64,000 nucleotides of DNA from Paenibacillus sp. Soil522 (GTDB taxonomy: Bacteria > Bacillota > Bacilli > Paenibacillales > Paenibacillaceae), in the NCBI RefSeq assembly GCF_001428245.1, contig NZ_LMRV01000024.1, positions 1,507 to 65,506 of the forward strand, read 5' to 3'. Below, one piece after another: positions 31,215 to 40,842 of the stretch. The position numbers and the translations under genes are program-made. Under the pieces are notes generated by a model that was given only the letters and a program-made list of their open reading frames with translations, was not told the origin of the DNA and did not search any database. Within the stretch, counting starts at the first letter, position 1; each line of letters begins with the position of its first letter.

Positions 31215-33632
31215 ATGAAGAAGAAGCTGGTTTTGATAGGTAACGGTATGGCGGGTGTGAATTGTATCGAGCAGATTTTGAAGCTGGTCCCGAACCGGTA
31301 TGACATTACCATCTTCGGAAGCGAACCTCATCCGAACTATAATCGAATCATGCTGTCATCTGTTCTTGCAGGCGATGCGGATATGAATGATATTGTTATC
31401 AATAGTTGGGACTGGTATAGAGAAAACAACATTATTCTCCACGCGGGGCATACGGTAAGCAACATCGACACGAAACGCAAGATCGTAAGCACCGAAAGCG
31501 GCATTAAAGTACCTTACGATGATGTCATTATTGCAACCGGCTCGCTGCCTTTCATGCTTCCGCTGCCAGGCGCGGACAAAAAAGGCGTTATCGCATTCCG
31601 CGACATTAAAGATTGCGAAACGATGATGGAGACAGCGAAAAAGTACAAAAAAGCGGTTGTTATCGGCGGCGGTTTGCTCGGATTGGAAGCGGCGCGGGGA
31701 CTGCTGAATCTGAATATGGAAGTGTCCGTCGTTCATAGCAACAAAATTTTGATGAACAGACAGCTGGACGAAACGGCTGGGATTATGCTGCGGAAGGAAC
31801 TTCAGGAGCAAGGTATGAAATTCCTTCTCGGCAAACATACAGAGAAGATTTTAGGGAAAGAGCGGGTAACGGGTCTAAGATTTACGGACGGCTCCGAAGA
31901 GCCTGCAGATCTTCTCGTTATGGCAGTCGGCATTAAACCTAACATGGCGATGGCTAAGAAGAGCGGCATTGAAGTTAACCGCGGTATTCTCGTCAACGAT
32001 TTCATGGAAACGAATATTCCGAATGTTTACTCGGTTGGCGAATGCGTGGAGCACCGCGGCATTTCGTACGGACTAGTCGCGCCATTGTACGAGCAAGCCG
32101 CCGTGCTTGCTAAGAAACTGGCGGGCCTAGAAACGGACGGCTATCACGGCTCCGTCGTTTCTACGAAGCTGAAGGTTTCGGGTGTGGATGTGTTTTCGGC
32201 GGGTCAATACTTGGATGATGTTGATACACGCGCTGTTCGTGTGCAGGATGAGTTCGGCGGCGTATACAAGAAAGTCGTCATTCAGGGCGGCAAGGTTGTC
32301 GGCTCTGTGTTATTCGGCGATATAAGCGACGGCGCGCGCCTGTTCGCCATGATCCGCAGCGGCGAGGATGTAACGGGGAAAGAAAAAGAAATATTGCTCG
32401 GCTCGGGCGGATCGGCTCCTTCCAACGCTGATTTGATTGCCTCGATGAGCGATGATGAAATTGTTTGCGGATGTAACGGCGTTTCTAAAGGCGCAGTTGT
32501 AACTGCGATCAATGAAAAAGGATGCACGAGCGTCAATGATATTAAAGCGTGTACGAAGGCTTCAGCTTCCTGTGGCGGCTGTAAACCGCTAATTGCAGAT
32601 GTGCTGACGTATGTACTTGGCGCGGACGGCGTGAAAACGGTCAAGGAAGGCATTTGCGGCTGTACAACGCTTAGTCGTGATGAAGTGGTTGACGGTATCC
32701 GCGAAATGAAATTAACGACTTCTAAGGAAGTTATGCACGTTCTGAATTGGAACAATCCGGAAGGCTGCTCGAAATGCCGTCCGGCCTTGAACTACTACCT
32801 CGGCATGGTATGGCCGGAGGATCACGAGGACGAGCGCCAATCAAGATTCGTTAATGAAAGAAATCATGCCAATATTCAGAAGGACGGCACGTACTCTGTT
32901 GTTCCGAGAATTTACGGCGGGGTAACGACACCGCAGGATCTGAAGAAAATTGCCGAAGTAGCGGTGAAATATGAAGTGCCGCTAGTAAAAATTACAGGCG
33001 GACAGAGGATCGACCTTCTGGGCGTTAAGAAGGAAGACTTGCCTTCGATGTGGACGGATCTCGACATGCCGTCGGGTTACGCATACGGTAAAACGCTGCG
33101 TACGGTTAAAACATGCGTAGGATCGACGTTCTGCAGATTCGGAACGCAGGATTCGATGGCCATGGGTATCGAAATGGAGAAGCGCTTCGAACGTTTGAGC
33201 ACACCGGCGAAATTTAAGATGGCCGTATCAGGCTGCCCTCGTAACTGTGCGGAAGCGACGATCAAGGATTTGGGCGTCGTTGCGATCGACGGCGGATGGG
33301 AAATTCATGTCGGCGGAAACGGCGGTACGAAAGTAAGAGTCACCGACCTGCTCGTTAAGGTGAAGACGGAGGAAGAGGTTCTGGAATGGACGGGAGCGTA
33401 CATGCAGTATTACCGTGAAACCGGCAAATATAACGAACGTACGGCGGAATGGCTTGAAAGAGTCGGCCTGGATACGATTAAGGCTGCCTTGGAGAAGAAA
33501 GAAGACCGATTGGCACTCGTCGAGCGGATTGAACTTGCGCTCAGCCTGACCCAAGATCCATGGAAAGAAATTGTGGAAACTGATAAATTGCGCACAACAT
33601 TCGAAAATCTACCTATTCCCACAATGAACTAG
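31215..33632 (+). CDS. nasD: NAD(P)H nitrite reductase large subunit
   Basis: 805 residues. FAD/NAD-binding domains come first (VLIGNGMAGVNCIEQIL at the start, VVIGGGLLGLEAARGLL near residue 150). BFD-type [2Fe-2S] cysteines follow in CGCNGVSKG and CKPL-preceding SCGGC, with a second CGC...CSKCRP cluster. The sirohaem/[4Fe-4S] cysteines are C634 and C640 (TCVGSTFC) and C674 and C678 (SGCPRNC), so the reductase site is complete. It reduces nitrite to ammonium for assimilation. The start is ATG 31215, ten bases after GGAG; the GTG at 31206 is too close. It heads the cluster nasD-nasE-nasA-nasB-nasC. Confidence 0.93.
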   Translation: MKKKLVLIGNGMAGVNCIEQILKLVPNRYDITIFGSEPHPNYNRIMLSSVLAGDADMNDIVINSWDWYRENNIILHAGHTVSNIDTKRKIVSTESGIKVPYDDVIIATGSLPFMLPLPGADKKGVIAFRDIKDCETMMETAKKYKKAVVIGGGLLGLEAARGLLNLNMEVSVVHSNKILMNRQLDETAGIMLRKELQEQGMKFLLGKHTEKILGKERVTGLRFTDGSEEPADLLVMAVGIKPNMAMAKKSGIEVNRGILVNDFMETNIPNVYSVGECVEHRGISYGLVAPLYEQAAVLAKKLAGLETDGYHGSVVSTKLKVSGVDVFSAGQYLDDVDTRAVRVQDEFGGVYKKVVIQGGKVVGSVLFGDISDGARLFAMIRSGEDVTGKEKEILLGSGGSAPSNADLIASMSDDEIVCGCNGVSKGAVVTAINEKGCTSVNDIKACTKASASCGGCKPLIADVLTYVLGADGVKTVKEGICGCTTLSRDEVVDGIREMKLTTSKEVMHVLNWNNPEGCSKCRPALNYYLGMVWPEDHEDERQSRFVNERNHANIQKDGTYSVVPRIYGGVTTPQDLKKIAEVAVKYEVPLVKITGGQRIDLLGVKKEDLPSMWTDLDMPSGYAYGKTLRTVKTCVGSTFCRFGTQDSMAMGIEMEKRFERLSTPAKFKMAVSGCPRNCAEATIKDLGVVAIDGGWEIHVGGNGGTKVRVTDLLVKVKTEEEVLEWTGAYMQYYRETGKYNERTAEWLERVGLDTIKAALEKKEDRLALVERIELALSLTQDPWKEIVETDKLRTTFENLPIPTMN

Positions 33633-33648
33633 AAAGGGTGTCATCAGC

Positions 33649-33984
33649 ATGAAACAAGTTAAAATCGGTCATATTTCTGAAATTGAGAGCATGCGTTCAA
33701 GAGTAATCTCTATCGGGGATTTGGAAATTGCTTTGTTCAAGCTATCGAACGGTGAAATAAAAGCGATTGAAAATAAATGTCCGCATAAAGGAGGCAAGCT
33801 TTCCGAAGGTATCGTATGCGATCATCACGTATTTTGTCCGCTGCATGATTGGAAAATCGATTTGAACGACGGCAAGGTACAAGACCCGGATGAAGGCTGT
33901 GTCGTTTCCTTCAAGGTTGAAGCGGACGCTGAAAGCGGCGATTTAATTCTATACGTGGAAGATAAGGCCTATCAAGCATCCTAA
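33649..33984 (+). CDS. nasE: Nitrite reductase small subunit, Rieske-type
   Basis: 111 residues of the NirD family. The Rieske [2Fe-2S] ligands are intact: C44 and H46 in NKCPHKGGKL, and C63 and H66 in FCPLHDWKI. Some NirD proteins have lost these ligands. It follows nasD by 16 bp with AAAGGG upstream and would form the nitrite reductase with it. Confidence 0.92.
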   Translation: MKQVKIGHISEIESMRSRVISIGDLEIALFKLSNGEIKAIENKCPHKGGKLSEGIVCDHHVFCPLHDWKIDLNDGKVQDPDEGCVVSFKVEADAESGDLILYVEDKAYQAS

Positions 33985-34009
33985 GGGAGACATCGGGGAG
34001 AACGGACCA

Positions 34010-35194
34010 ATGGCAATGAATCAAACAAAAGCACTTATATATTCAACGTTCGCTATGACCGTGTCCTTCATGATCTGGTCAGTGTTTCCGCCGATTGCAG
34101 GGCAGATTCAGGAGCTTTTCAATCTGAGTACGCTTGAGAAGAGCATTCTGATTGCAACTCCTGTTCTGCTCGGATCGATTATGCGGATTCCGATGGGTAT
34201 TTTAACTGACCGTCATGGTGGCAGGAAAGTGTTCACGCTCACGATGCTGTTCTTGATCCTGCCTGTGGTAGCGGCCGGATTTGCTGATTCTTATGTATGG
34301 ATGCTGGTCTGCGCCTTATTTATCGGTATGGCGGGCACCACGTTTGCTATCTCATTAACTTTTGTATCCAGATGGTATCCGCCGCAAAGCCAGGGATTTA
34401 TATTGGGCATTGCCGGTATGGGCAATTTAGGGGGAGCGGGAGCAAATTTTCTGCTTCCCTCCATATCATCGGCGTACGGCATTTCATGGGTATTTTTTAG
34501 CCTGGCAATAGGTATCGCGGTTATGGCTTTGGTTTTCCACACGTTTACCACGGATGCTCCGAAGCCGGCCGAACCAAAAACCTTGAAACAATCATTATCC
34601 GTCATGAAGGATAAAGCAACTTGGTATTTGTCTATCTTTTATTTTCTGACCTTCGGCGGTTTTGTCGCTTTTAGCGTTTATCTGCCGACGTTTCTTAAAG
34701 ATCTGTTTCAGCTAAGCGCTTTCGATGCGGGACTCCGGACTGCGGGTTTTGTTTTGGCGGCTACGCTGATTCGGCCGGCAGGCGGCTATTTGGCTGACCG
34801 CTTCGGCAGCAGGAAAGTATTAACGTATGTCTTTTGCGGGATTATAGCTGCAGCTCTTCTCTTATCTATAACGCTTAATCATTTCGTCTATTTCAGCTTC
34901 CTATGTTTGTTTATTTCCTTACTGCTTGGTTTAGGCAATGGGGCCGTGTTCAAAATGGTGCCCGAAATATCTTCCGGAAATACAGGAGCGGTTACGGGAA
35001 TTGTCGGCGCCGCAGGCGGCATTGGCGGATTTTTTCCGCCGATCGTACTCGGTTTCGTCAAAGACATGACAGGTCAATACAATTTGGGATTTATTTTTAT
35101 GATGATATTTGCCCTGGCATGTTTAATCCTTAATTACTTTACCAGAAGGCCGAAACAAACGGGAGTTCAGAAGAGCATGGAGTATACAGCATAG
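34010..35194 (+). CDS. nasA: Nitrate/nitrite transporter, NarK family
   Basis: 394 residues with 12 hydrophobic segments. Both nitrate-signature loops are present: GIAGMGNLGGAGANFLLPSI near residues 140-160 and GIVGAAGGIGGFFPPIVLG near residues 330-348. The MFS loop LTDRHGGRK supplies an arginine. It imports nitrate for the downstream reductase, or passes nitrite. GGGGAG lies about nine bases before ATG 34010. Its position inside the cluster resembles the B. subtilis nasA function, though there nasA is transcribed separately. Confidence 0.9.
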   Translation: MAMNQTKALIYSTFAMTVSFMIWSVFPPIAGQIQELFNLSTLEKSILIATPVLLGSIMRIPMGILTDRHGGRKVFTLTMLFLILPVVAAGFADSYVWMLVCALFIGMAGTTFAISLTFVSRWYPPQSQGFILGIAGMGNLGGAGANFLLPSISSAYGISWVFFSLAIGIAVMALVFHTFTTDAPKPAEPKTLKQSLSVMKDKATWYLSIFYFLTFGGFVAFSVYLPTFLKDLFQLSAFDAGLRTAGFVLAATLIRPAGGYLADRFGSRKVLTYVFCGIIAAALLLSITLNHFVYFSFLCLFISLLLGLGNGAVFKMVPEISSGNTGAVTGIVGAAGGIGGFFPPIVLGFVKDMTGQYNLGFIFMMIFALACLILNYFTRRPKQTGVQKSMEYTA

Positions 35195-35301
35195 ATGCCC
35201 GGTGCCGGCAGCGCGTACCGGAAAAAACCGGAGATGCGAACGGTTCTGCTCTTTCTATTTAAAGGCGGTGCAGTCGTTTCTATCTAAATGGAGGTTTAAT
35301 G

Positions 35302-37671
35302 ATGGCGAAAAGAAAATTAGTTGTGATCGGAAACGGAATGGCGGGCGTACGCTGCGTCGAAGAAATATTAAACATCGATCGGGAAGCTTTTGAAATTACG
35401 ATTTTCGGCAAAGAGCCCCATCCGAACTATAACCGCATTTTGTTATCGAAGGTGCTGCAGGGCGACACGACGATAGAAGATATTACGATCAATGACTGGC
35501 AGTGGTATAAAGACAATCATATCCAGCTTTTCACAAATGAAACGGTAACGAATGTAGATACGGAACGCAAGAGTGTCGTAACCGAATCCGGGAAAAGCGT
35601 CATCTATGATGAGCTTATTTTTGCTACGGGTTCTTTGCCTTTTATGCTGCCCCTGCCGGGTGCAAATAAAAAGGGCGTTACCGCTTTCCGGGATATTCGC
35701 GATTGTGAAACGATGGTCGAAACCTCCAAAAAATATGAGAAAGCGGTTGTCATCGGCGGAGGCTTGCTTGGGCTTGAGGCGGCTCGCGGATTGTTAAACC
35801 TCGGCATGAGAGTGGATGTCGTTCATATTTTTGACAGTATCATGGAAAGACAGCTCGACCGGACAGCAGCCAAAATGCTGCAGGCTGAGCTCGAAAAGCA
35901 AGGAATGCGCTTTTTGCTCGAGAAGCAATCGGAAGAGATAATCGGACGGAGCCGTATCGTGGGGCTGAAGTTCAAAGACGGCACCAAAACCGATGCCGAT
36001 CTGCTTGTCATGGCAGTAGGCGTCAGACCTAACGTACAGCTGGCTAAGGACGGTAAGATCGAAACGAACCGCGCTATCGTCGTTAACGATTTTATGCAGA
36101 CGAATGTGCCGAATGTTTATGCGGTCGGCGAATGCGCGGAACATCGCGGCATTGTATACGGGCTGGTCGCGCCGCTTTATGAGCAGGGGAAGGTACTTGC
36201 AAAAACGTTGTGCGGTACGGAAAACGAAGGCTATCATGGTTCAGTGCTGGCAACCCAGCTGAAAGTTTCGGGAGTAGACGTATTCTCTGCCGGCGAATTT
36301 ATGGACAGCGACGAGGTAAAGTCGTTGAAATGGATTGACGGTATCCGCAATACGTACAAAAAAATTGTCATCCGCGATAATAAAATTGTCGGAGCGGTTT
36401 TGTTTGGCGACATTAGCGAGGGCACGAAGCTTCTTGGCATGATCAAGCAGCAGACGGATATTTCTGTCTACGAGAAAGAAATGAACGGTGCCGGAGCACG
36501 CGGCCAGGAAGCGGGGGACTCTTTAATCGCGGCCATGTCCGATAAGGAACTGGTGTGCTCTTGCAACGGGGTTACTAAAGGGACGATTATGCAGGCTATT
36601 AGGGAGCAAGGCTTGCAAACGGTAGATGAAGTGAAAAAATGTACGAAAGCATCCAGCTCATGCGGCAGCTGCAAAACGATGGTCAGCAGCATTTTGGATT
36701 ACGTGCACCTTCACGGCTTTGAGCAGACGATTGAGAAAGAAACCGTCTGCGCCTGCACAACATATAGCCACGATGAGCTTATGCTGGAGATTCAGAACCG
36801 CCGTTTCGCCGATACGGCTGAAATCAGGTCCGCATTGGATTGGCAAACGGAGGCGGGTTGCGACGTATGCCGCCCTGCGCTGCATTACTATCTAGGCGTA
36901 CATGGCTCGGCTGTGCTGCATGCAGACGAGAGTGTGCCGATGGGAAGGCAAGCCGATGGCACCTATGCGGTTATGCCTAAAATGCATGGAGGCATAACGA
37001 CCGCGGAACAGCTGCGGCAAATTGCGGACATTGTTGAGAAATTTGAAATTCCGCTCGTGAAGCTGCTGGAAGGACCACAGCTTGGCCTGTTCGGTATTGC
37101 GGCAGCGGATGTCAAGGACGTTATGACAGATCTGAATTTACCGAACAGCGGACCGGTATACGGGAAGACGGTGGGCACGGTTGGAACATGCAGCGGTATT
37201 CAATACGCCGTAGATGCCATGCAGGATTCGATCGCACTCGGGGTCGCCTTGGAGAAGAAGCTGGAGCGGCTGCAAGTGCCGCATGAAATCAAAATCGGGG
37301 TTTCCGCCAGCCCTCACAACCATGCAGGATCGCTTACGAAGGATATCGGAATCGTTGGAGCGCCCGGTGGATGGGAGATTTATGTAGGCGGCAGCGGAGA
37401 ACGCCATGTTAAGCCGGGCCAGCTGTTATATACAGCAGAAACGGATGAGATGCTGCAGACGCTTGTAGCTGCATTCCTGCAGTATTACAGAGAAACAGGT
37501 TATTATGCTGAGCGGGTGCCGCAATGGATTGAACGGCTCGGCCTGATGCAAATTAGAGAAGCGTTATTTGATCCGTATCTCTTGCAAATATTAGGAAGCC
37601 GCATGGAGAAGACGCTTTCAGATTCGCCGGAGCAAGCAAATCAGCAGCCGACAGCTGCAGTGATAAGGTGA
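35302..37671 (+). CDS. nasB: Nitrate reductase electron-transfer subunit, NirB-like with dead sirohaem site
   Basis: 789 residues, alignable with nasD over nearly its whole length (KLVVIGNGMAGVRCVEEIL, VVIGGGLLGLEAARGLLNL). The FAD, NAD and BFD-type [2Fe-2S] cysteines (CSCNGVTKG, SSCGSCK, CDVCRP) are kept. Of the four sirohaem/[4Fe-4S] cysteines only the first remains (C630). The others are A636, S670 and H674 in TCSGIQYA and SASPHNHA. It therefore cannot be a nitrite reductase and fits B. subtilis NasB, which passes electrons from NADH to NasC. The start is ATG 35302, seven bases after GGAGG. nasC begins five bases after its stop. Confidence 0.88.
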   Translation: MAKRKLVVIGNGMAGVRCVEEILNIDREAFEITIFGKEPHPNYNRILLSKVLQGDTTIEDITINDWQWYKDNHIQLFTNETVTNVDTERKSVVTESGKSVIYDELIFATGSLPFMLPLPGANKKGVTAFRDIRDCETMVETSKKYEKAVVIGGGLLGLEAARGLLNLGMRVDVVHIFDSIMERQLDRTAAKMLQAELEKQGMRFLLEKQSEEIIGRSRIVGLKFKDGTKTDADLLVMAVGVRPNVQLAKDGKIETNRAIVVNDFMQTNVPNVYAVGECAEHRGIVYGLVAPLYEQGKVLAKTLCGTENEGYHGSVLATQLKVSGVDVFSAGEFMDSDEVKSLKWIDGIRNTYKKIVIRDNKIVGAVLFGDISEGTKLLGMIKQQTDISVYEKEMNGAGARGQEAGDSLIAAMSDKELVCSCNGVTKGTIMQAIREQGLQTVDEVKKCTKASSSCGSCKTMVSSILDYVHLHGFEQTIEKETVCACTTYSHDELMLEIQNRRFADTAEIRSALDWQTEAGCDVCRPALHYYLGVHGSAVLHADESVPMGRQADGTYAVMPKMHGGITTAEQLRQIADIVEKFEIPLVKLLEGPQLGLFGIAAADVKDVMTDLNLPNSGPVYGKTVGTVGTCSGIQYAVDAMQDSIALGVALEKKLERLQVPHEIKIGVSASPHNHAGSLTKDIGIVGAPGGWEIYVGGSGERHVKPGQLLYTAETDEMLQTLVAAFLQYYRETGYYAERVPQWIERLGLMQIREALFDPYLLQILGSRMEKTLSDSPEQANQQPTAAVIR

Positions 37672-37675
37672 TCAG

Positions 37676-39811
37676 ATGAAACCATTAACGGTACTTACTA
37701 ATAAAGCAGAAGCATCTGCACAATATGATCATATTATGGACACACAGTGTCCTTTTTGCAGCGTGCAATGTAAAATGCAGGTCATGGAGCATTTTGGCGC
37801 CGAACGAAATACGTATACCGTACTTCCGAAGCCGAATGCCGCTTCGGAAGGCCGGTTATGCATCAAAGGCATGAACGCGTATCAGCATGCTCTCAGCAGC
37901 GAACGTATTACTTACCCGATGGCGAAAGTGGATGGAGCATTCGTGAGAATCAGCTGGGAGGAGGCATACCAGCTGATTCAATCCAACTTTACGGAAATTG
38001 GACAGCAGTTCGGAAGCGATGCGATTGGCGTATATGGCGGAGGATCACTGACTAACGAATCCGCTTATTTGCTCGGAAAATTCGCGCGGGTCGCGCTGCG
38101 AACCAAATATATCGATTACAATGGCCGGTTTTGTATGTCCGCGGCAGCTTCGGCCGGCAATAAGGCGTTCGGAATTGACCGTGGATTGACCAACCAGCTA
38201 TCCGAAATTTCATCAGCGAAGTGCATCATTTTGGCGGGGACAAATATTGCGGAATGCCAGCCTACGTTAATGCCTTATTTTACGAGGGCGAAGGAGAACG
38301 GCGCATTCATAATTGCCATTGATCCAAGAAATACTGGCACGACCGAGTTGGCGGATTTGCATTTAAAGGTAAAACCGGGGATGGACGCCGCATTAGTCAA
38401 CGGCATGCTGAAAGTGCTGATGGACGAAGGTTATGTGGATGAATCGTTTACCCGCGACCGCACCAAAGGCTTTAATGAGCTGCAGGAGCATCTTGCGACT
38501 GTTGACTTGAACGATATTGCGGATATTACGGGCGTTCCGCTTGCGCAAATTCGCCTAGCGGCCGAATCTTTCGGCAAAGCAGCAACCGGAATGGTATTTA
38601 CCGCAAGAGGCGTAGAGCAGCAGACGGATGGTTATATGGCCGTGCGGAACTTCCTTAATATGGTGCTGATTACAGGTAAGATCGGTAAAGAAGGCTGCGG
38701 TTACGGTGCGGTCACCGGCCAAGCAAACGGCCAAGGGGGCAGAGAGCATGGTCAAAAGGCCGATCAGCTTCCGGGTTACCGTTCGATTGAAAATCCGGCT
38801 GATCGCGCTTATATCGCAGACGTATGGGGCGTACAGCCTGACGATTTGCCCGGAAAAGGCGTCTCCGCTTATGAAATGATGGAGAAAATCTATCAAGAGG
38901 AGATTCGTGCGCTGTTTGTCATGGGCTCCAATCCGATCGTATCCAATCCTAACGCAAACCTGGTGGAAGAGGGTCTGCGCAAGCTGCAGTTCCTCGTCGT
39001 TGCCGACATGTTCCTCTCGGAAACGGCACGGTTGGCTGATTTAATTTTGCCTACTTCTTCTTATTTGGAGAATGAAGGCACGTTAACGAACTTGGAAGGC
39101 CGCGTTCTGCTGCGGGAGGCAAGCCGGGCAGTGACGGGCGAAGTGAAGCATGATTGGGAAATCTTGTGCGGCATCGCCCATATCCTTGGAAAAGAAGCTT
39201 ATTTCTCCTATACGGCTGCAGAGCAAATTTTCGAGGAGCTTCGTATTGCGAGCCGCGGCGGAATTGCTGATTACTATGGCATCACCTATGACCGGCTGCG
39301 GCGTGATGAAGGGGTTTATTGGCCTTGTCCAAGCCTCGATCATCCGGGTGAGAAGCGGTTATTCGAGAAGACATTCGCGCATCCGGACGGTAAGGCGGAG
39401 CTGATTGCGGTAAACAATCACTTCCCTGATGAACAGGTAAGCGAGGAGTTTCCGCTATATTTGACAACCGGCCGCGTTCTCTCGCATTATTTGACCGGCG
39501 TTCAAACCCGGAGAAGCCATACGCTGGCAGCACGCAGCTTTGAATCCTTCATGGAAATTCACCCGAAAACAGCTCAGAAATACCGGATCGAGGATGATTC
39601 GTTAATACGGCTGGAGTCGAAGCGCGGAAGCATCGTAGTCCGCAGCAAGCTGACGAGGGAGATTCGGGAGGATACCGTATTTGTTCCCATGCATTGGGGC
39701 GATATTCAAAATGTTAACAAAATTACGAATCAAGCACTGGATCCGACATGCAGAATGCCTGGCTTTAAAGTGTGCGCTGTAAACGCAAGGCCGCTTGTGC
39801 AAACCATGTAG
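37676..39811 (+). CDS. nasC: Assimilatory nitrate reductase catalytic subunit
   Basis: 711 residues of the molybdopterin oxidoreductase family. The N-terminal [4Fe-4S] cysteines are C25, C28, C32 and C62 (QCPFCSVQC, RLCIKGMNA). Molybdopterin-binding stretches include GVYGGGSLTNESAYLLGKF, ALFVMGSNPIVSNPN and the C-terminal MHWGD. No NarB-type extra C-terminal [2Fe-2S] domain is seen, consistent with electrons coming from NasB. It reduces nitrate to nitrite in the cytoplasm. Genes for cofactor synthesis or the sirohaem enzyme NasF are not in the window. Confidence 0.93.
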   Translation: MKPLTVLTNKAEASAQYDHIMDTQCPFCSVQCKMQVMEHFGAERNTYTVLPKPNAASEGRLCIKGMNAYQHALSSERITYPMAKVDGAFVRISWEEAYQLIQSNFTEIGQQFGSDAIGVYGGGSLTNESAYLLGKFARVALRTKYIDYNGRFCMSAAASAGNKAFGIDRGLTNQLSEISSAKCIILAGTNIAECQPTLMPYFTRAKENGAFIIAIDPRNTGTTELADLHLKVKPGMDAALVNGMLKVLMDEGYVDESFTRDRTKGFNELQEHLATVDLNDIADITGVPLAQIRLAAESFGKAATGMVFTARGVEQQTDGYMAVRNFLNMVLITGKIGKEGCGYGAVTGQANGQGGREHGQKADQLPGYRSIENPADRAYIADVWGVQPDDLPGKGVSAYEMMEKIYQEEIRALFVMGSNPIVSNPNANLVEEGLRKLQFLVVADMFLSETARLADLILPTSSYLENEGTLTNLEGRVLLREASRAVTGEVKHDWEILCGIAHILGKEAYFSYTAAEQIFEELRIASRGGIADYYGITYDRLRRDEGVYWPCPSLDHPGEKRLFEKTFAHPDGKAELIAVNNHFPDEQVSEEFPLYLTTGRVLSHYLTGVQTRRSHTLAARSFESFMEIHPKTAQKYRIEDDSLIRLESKRGSIVVRSKLTREIREDTVFVPMHWGDIQNVNKITNQALDPTCRMPGFKVCAVNARPLVQTM

Positions 39812-39849
39812 GACCTGGTAAAAAGTAAATGTGAAATATCCAAAGCAAG

Positions 39850-39881
39850 CCCCGAAGGAATATGTCCTTCGGGGATTTTTT
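39850..39881 (+). terminator. Terminator of the nas cluster
   Basis: CCCCGAAGGA (39850-39859) pairs with TCCTTCGGGG (39865-39874), followed by ATTTTTT. It lies between the convergent nasC and AraC genes. Confidence 0.9.
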
Positions 39882-39893
39882 GCGTAACAGCGC

Positions 39894-40724
39894 TTATACC
39901 CGATTCAGCTTCCGATATTCTGAGGGGCTTATCTTCATTTTTTTTGTAAATATGCGGCTTAAATAAAATCCGTTGCTGTATCCGCATGCCTGGGCAATTT
40001 GCTCCAGGGACAAGCGGGTTTCGGTCAGCAGTGATTTGGCCTTATTTATTCGAAGAGCGGCCAGGTAGCGGGACGGCGCTGTTCCTACGCTTCTCTGAAA
40101 CCTGCGGCTAAGCTGCACCGGACTAATTCCGAGCTCAGCTGCAAGATTGTGCATGCTAAAATCCTCATAGCAATTTTGCTGAATAAAGATCTTGGCCTGT
40201 TCAATAAGCGGATCAGTAAGTTTCATCTCCTGATTGACGGGGGCGGTTGCAGTCTGCCGGCAAAATTGCCAAATATCGTTCAGCACATGATTTTGCCAAT
40301 ATGAATTCCGATCTTCGGTATTTAGGGAATGCTTCTTCAGGATCTTCAAGTTCTCGGCCAGACGATTGCGGTGCTGAATGTTCAGCTTGTACGCCGATTC
40401 GGCCAGCTGAAGCTGAACGGCCTGTTTGCGTTCAGCCTTGCCGAGTGTATCGCTTGAAAGCGATTCGAGCGTAAAACCGATGAAATGAAAAGTTAATGCA
40501 TGGATTACGCTGCGATGAAAGCTGAGGCCCGGCGGACAGACGATAACGTCTCCCATGCGGGCCGTTCCCTCCGCTTCCCCAATCCGATAGGCGAAGCTCC
40601 CGCTCTCCACTGCAAACAGCACCCAATACTCATATGTATCCACGCTTAATTGAAACCGGGATTTGCTGTTCCAAAATATATGATGAGAAAGAATAGGATA
40701 AAAGCTTGAGCTTTGAAGTATCAT
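39894..40724 (-). CDS. AraC-family regulator with cupin-type sensor domain
   Basis: 276 residues. The N-terminal part (about 1-140) looks like an AraC ligand-binding cupin (YEYWVLFAVESGSFAYRIGE, GDVIVCPPGLSFHR). The C-terminal 100 residues hold two helix-turn-helix motifs, LAAELGISPVQLSRRFQRSV and IAQACGYSNGFYLSRIFTKK, ending with SPSEYRKL. GGAGGTG precedes ATG 40724. It is divergent from the FAD oxidoreductase gene and probably activates it in response to a sugar. Confidence 0.88.
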   Translation of the reverse strand: MILQSSSFYPILSHHIFWNSKSRFQLSVDTYEYWVLFAVESGSFAYRIGEAEGTARMGDVIVCPPGLSFHRSVIHALTFHFIGFTLESLSSDTLGKAERKQAVQLQLAESAYKLNIQHRNRLAENLKILKKHSLNTEDRNSYWQNHVLNDIWQFCRQTATAPVNQEMKLTDPLIEQAKIFIQQNCYEDFSMHNLAAELGISPVQLSRRFQRSVGTAPSRYLAALRINKAKSLLTETRLSLEQIAQACGYSNGFYLSRIFTKKMKISPSEYRKLNRV

Positions 40725-40842
40725 CTAGCTGCACCTCCAAGGGTGAAATAAAGTATATGGTTATATGATAGCGCAGTGCATGTTAAAGCACTAGCCTCCA
40801 TATTATGATGAATTCAAATCTATTTAATGGAGGGATTGTCTT

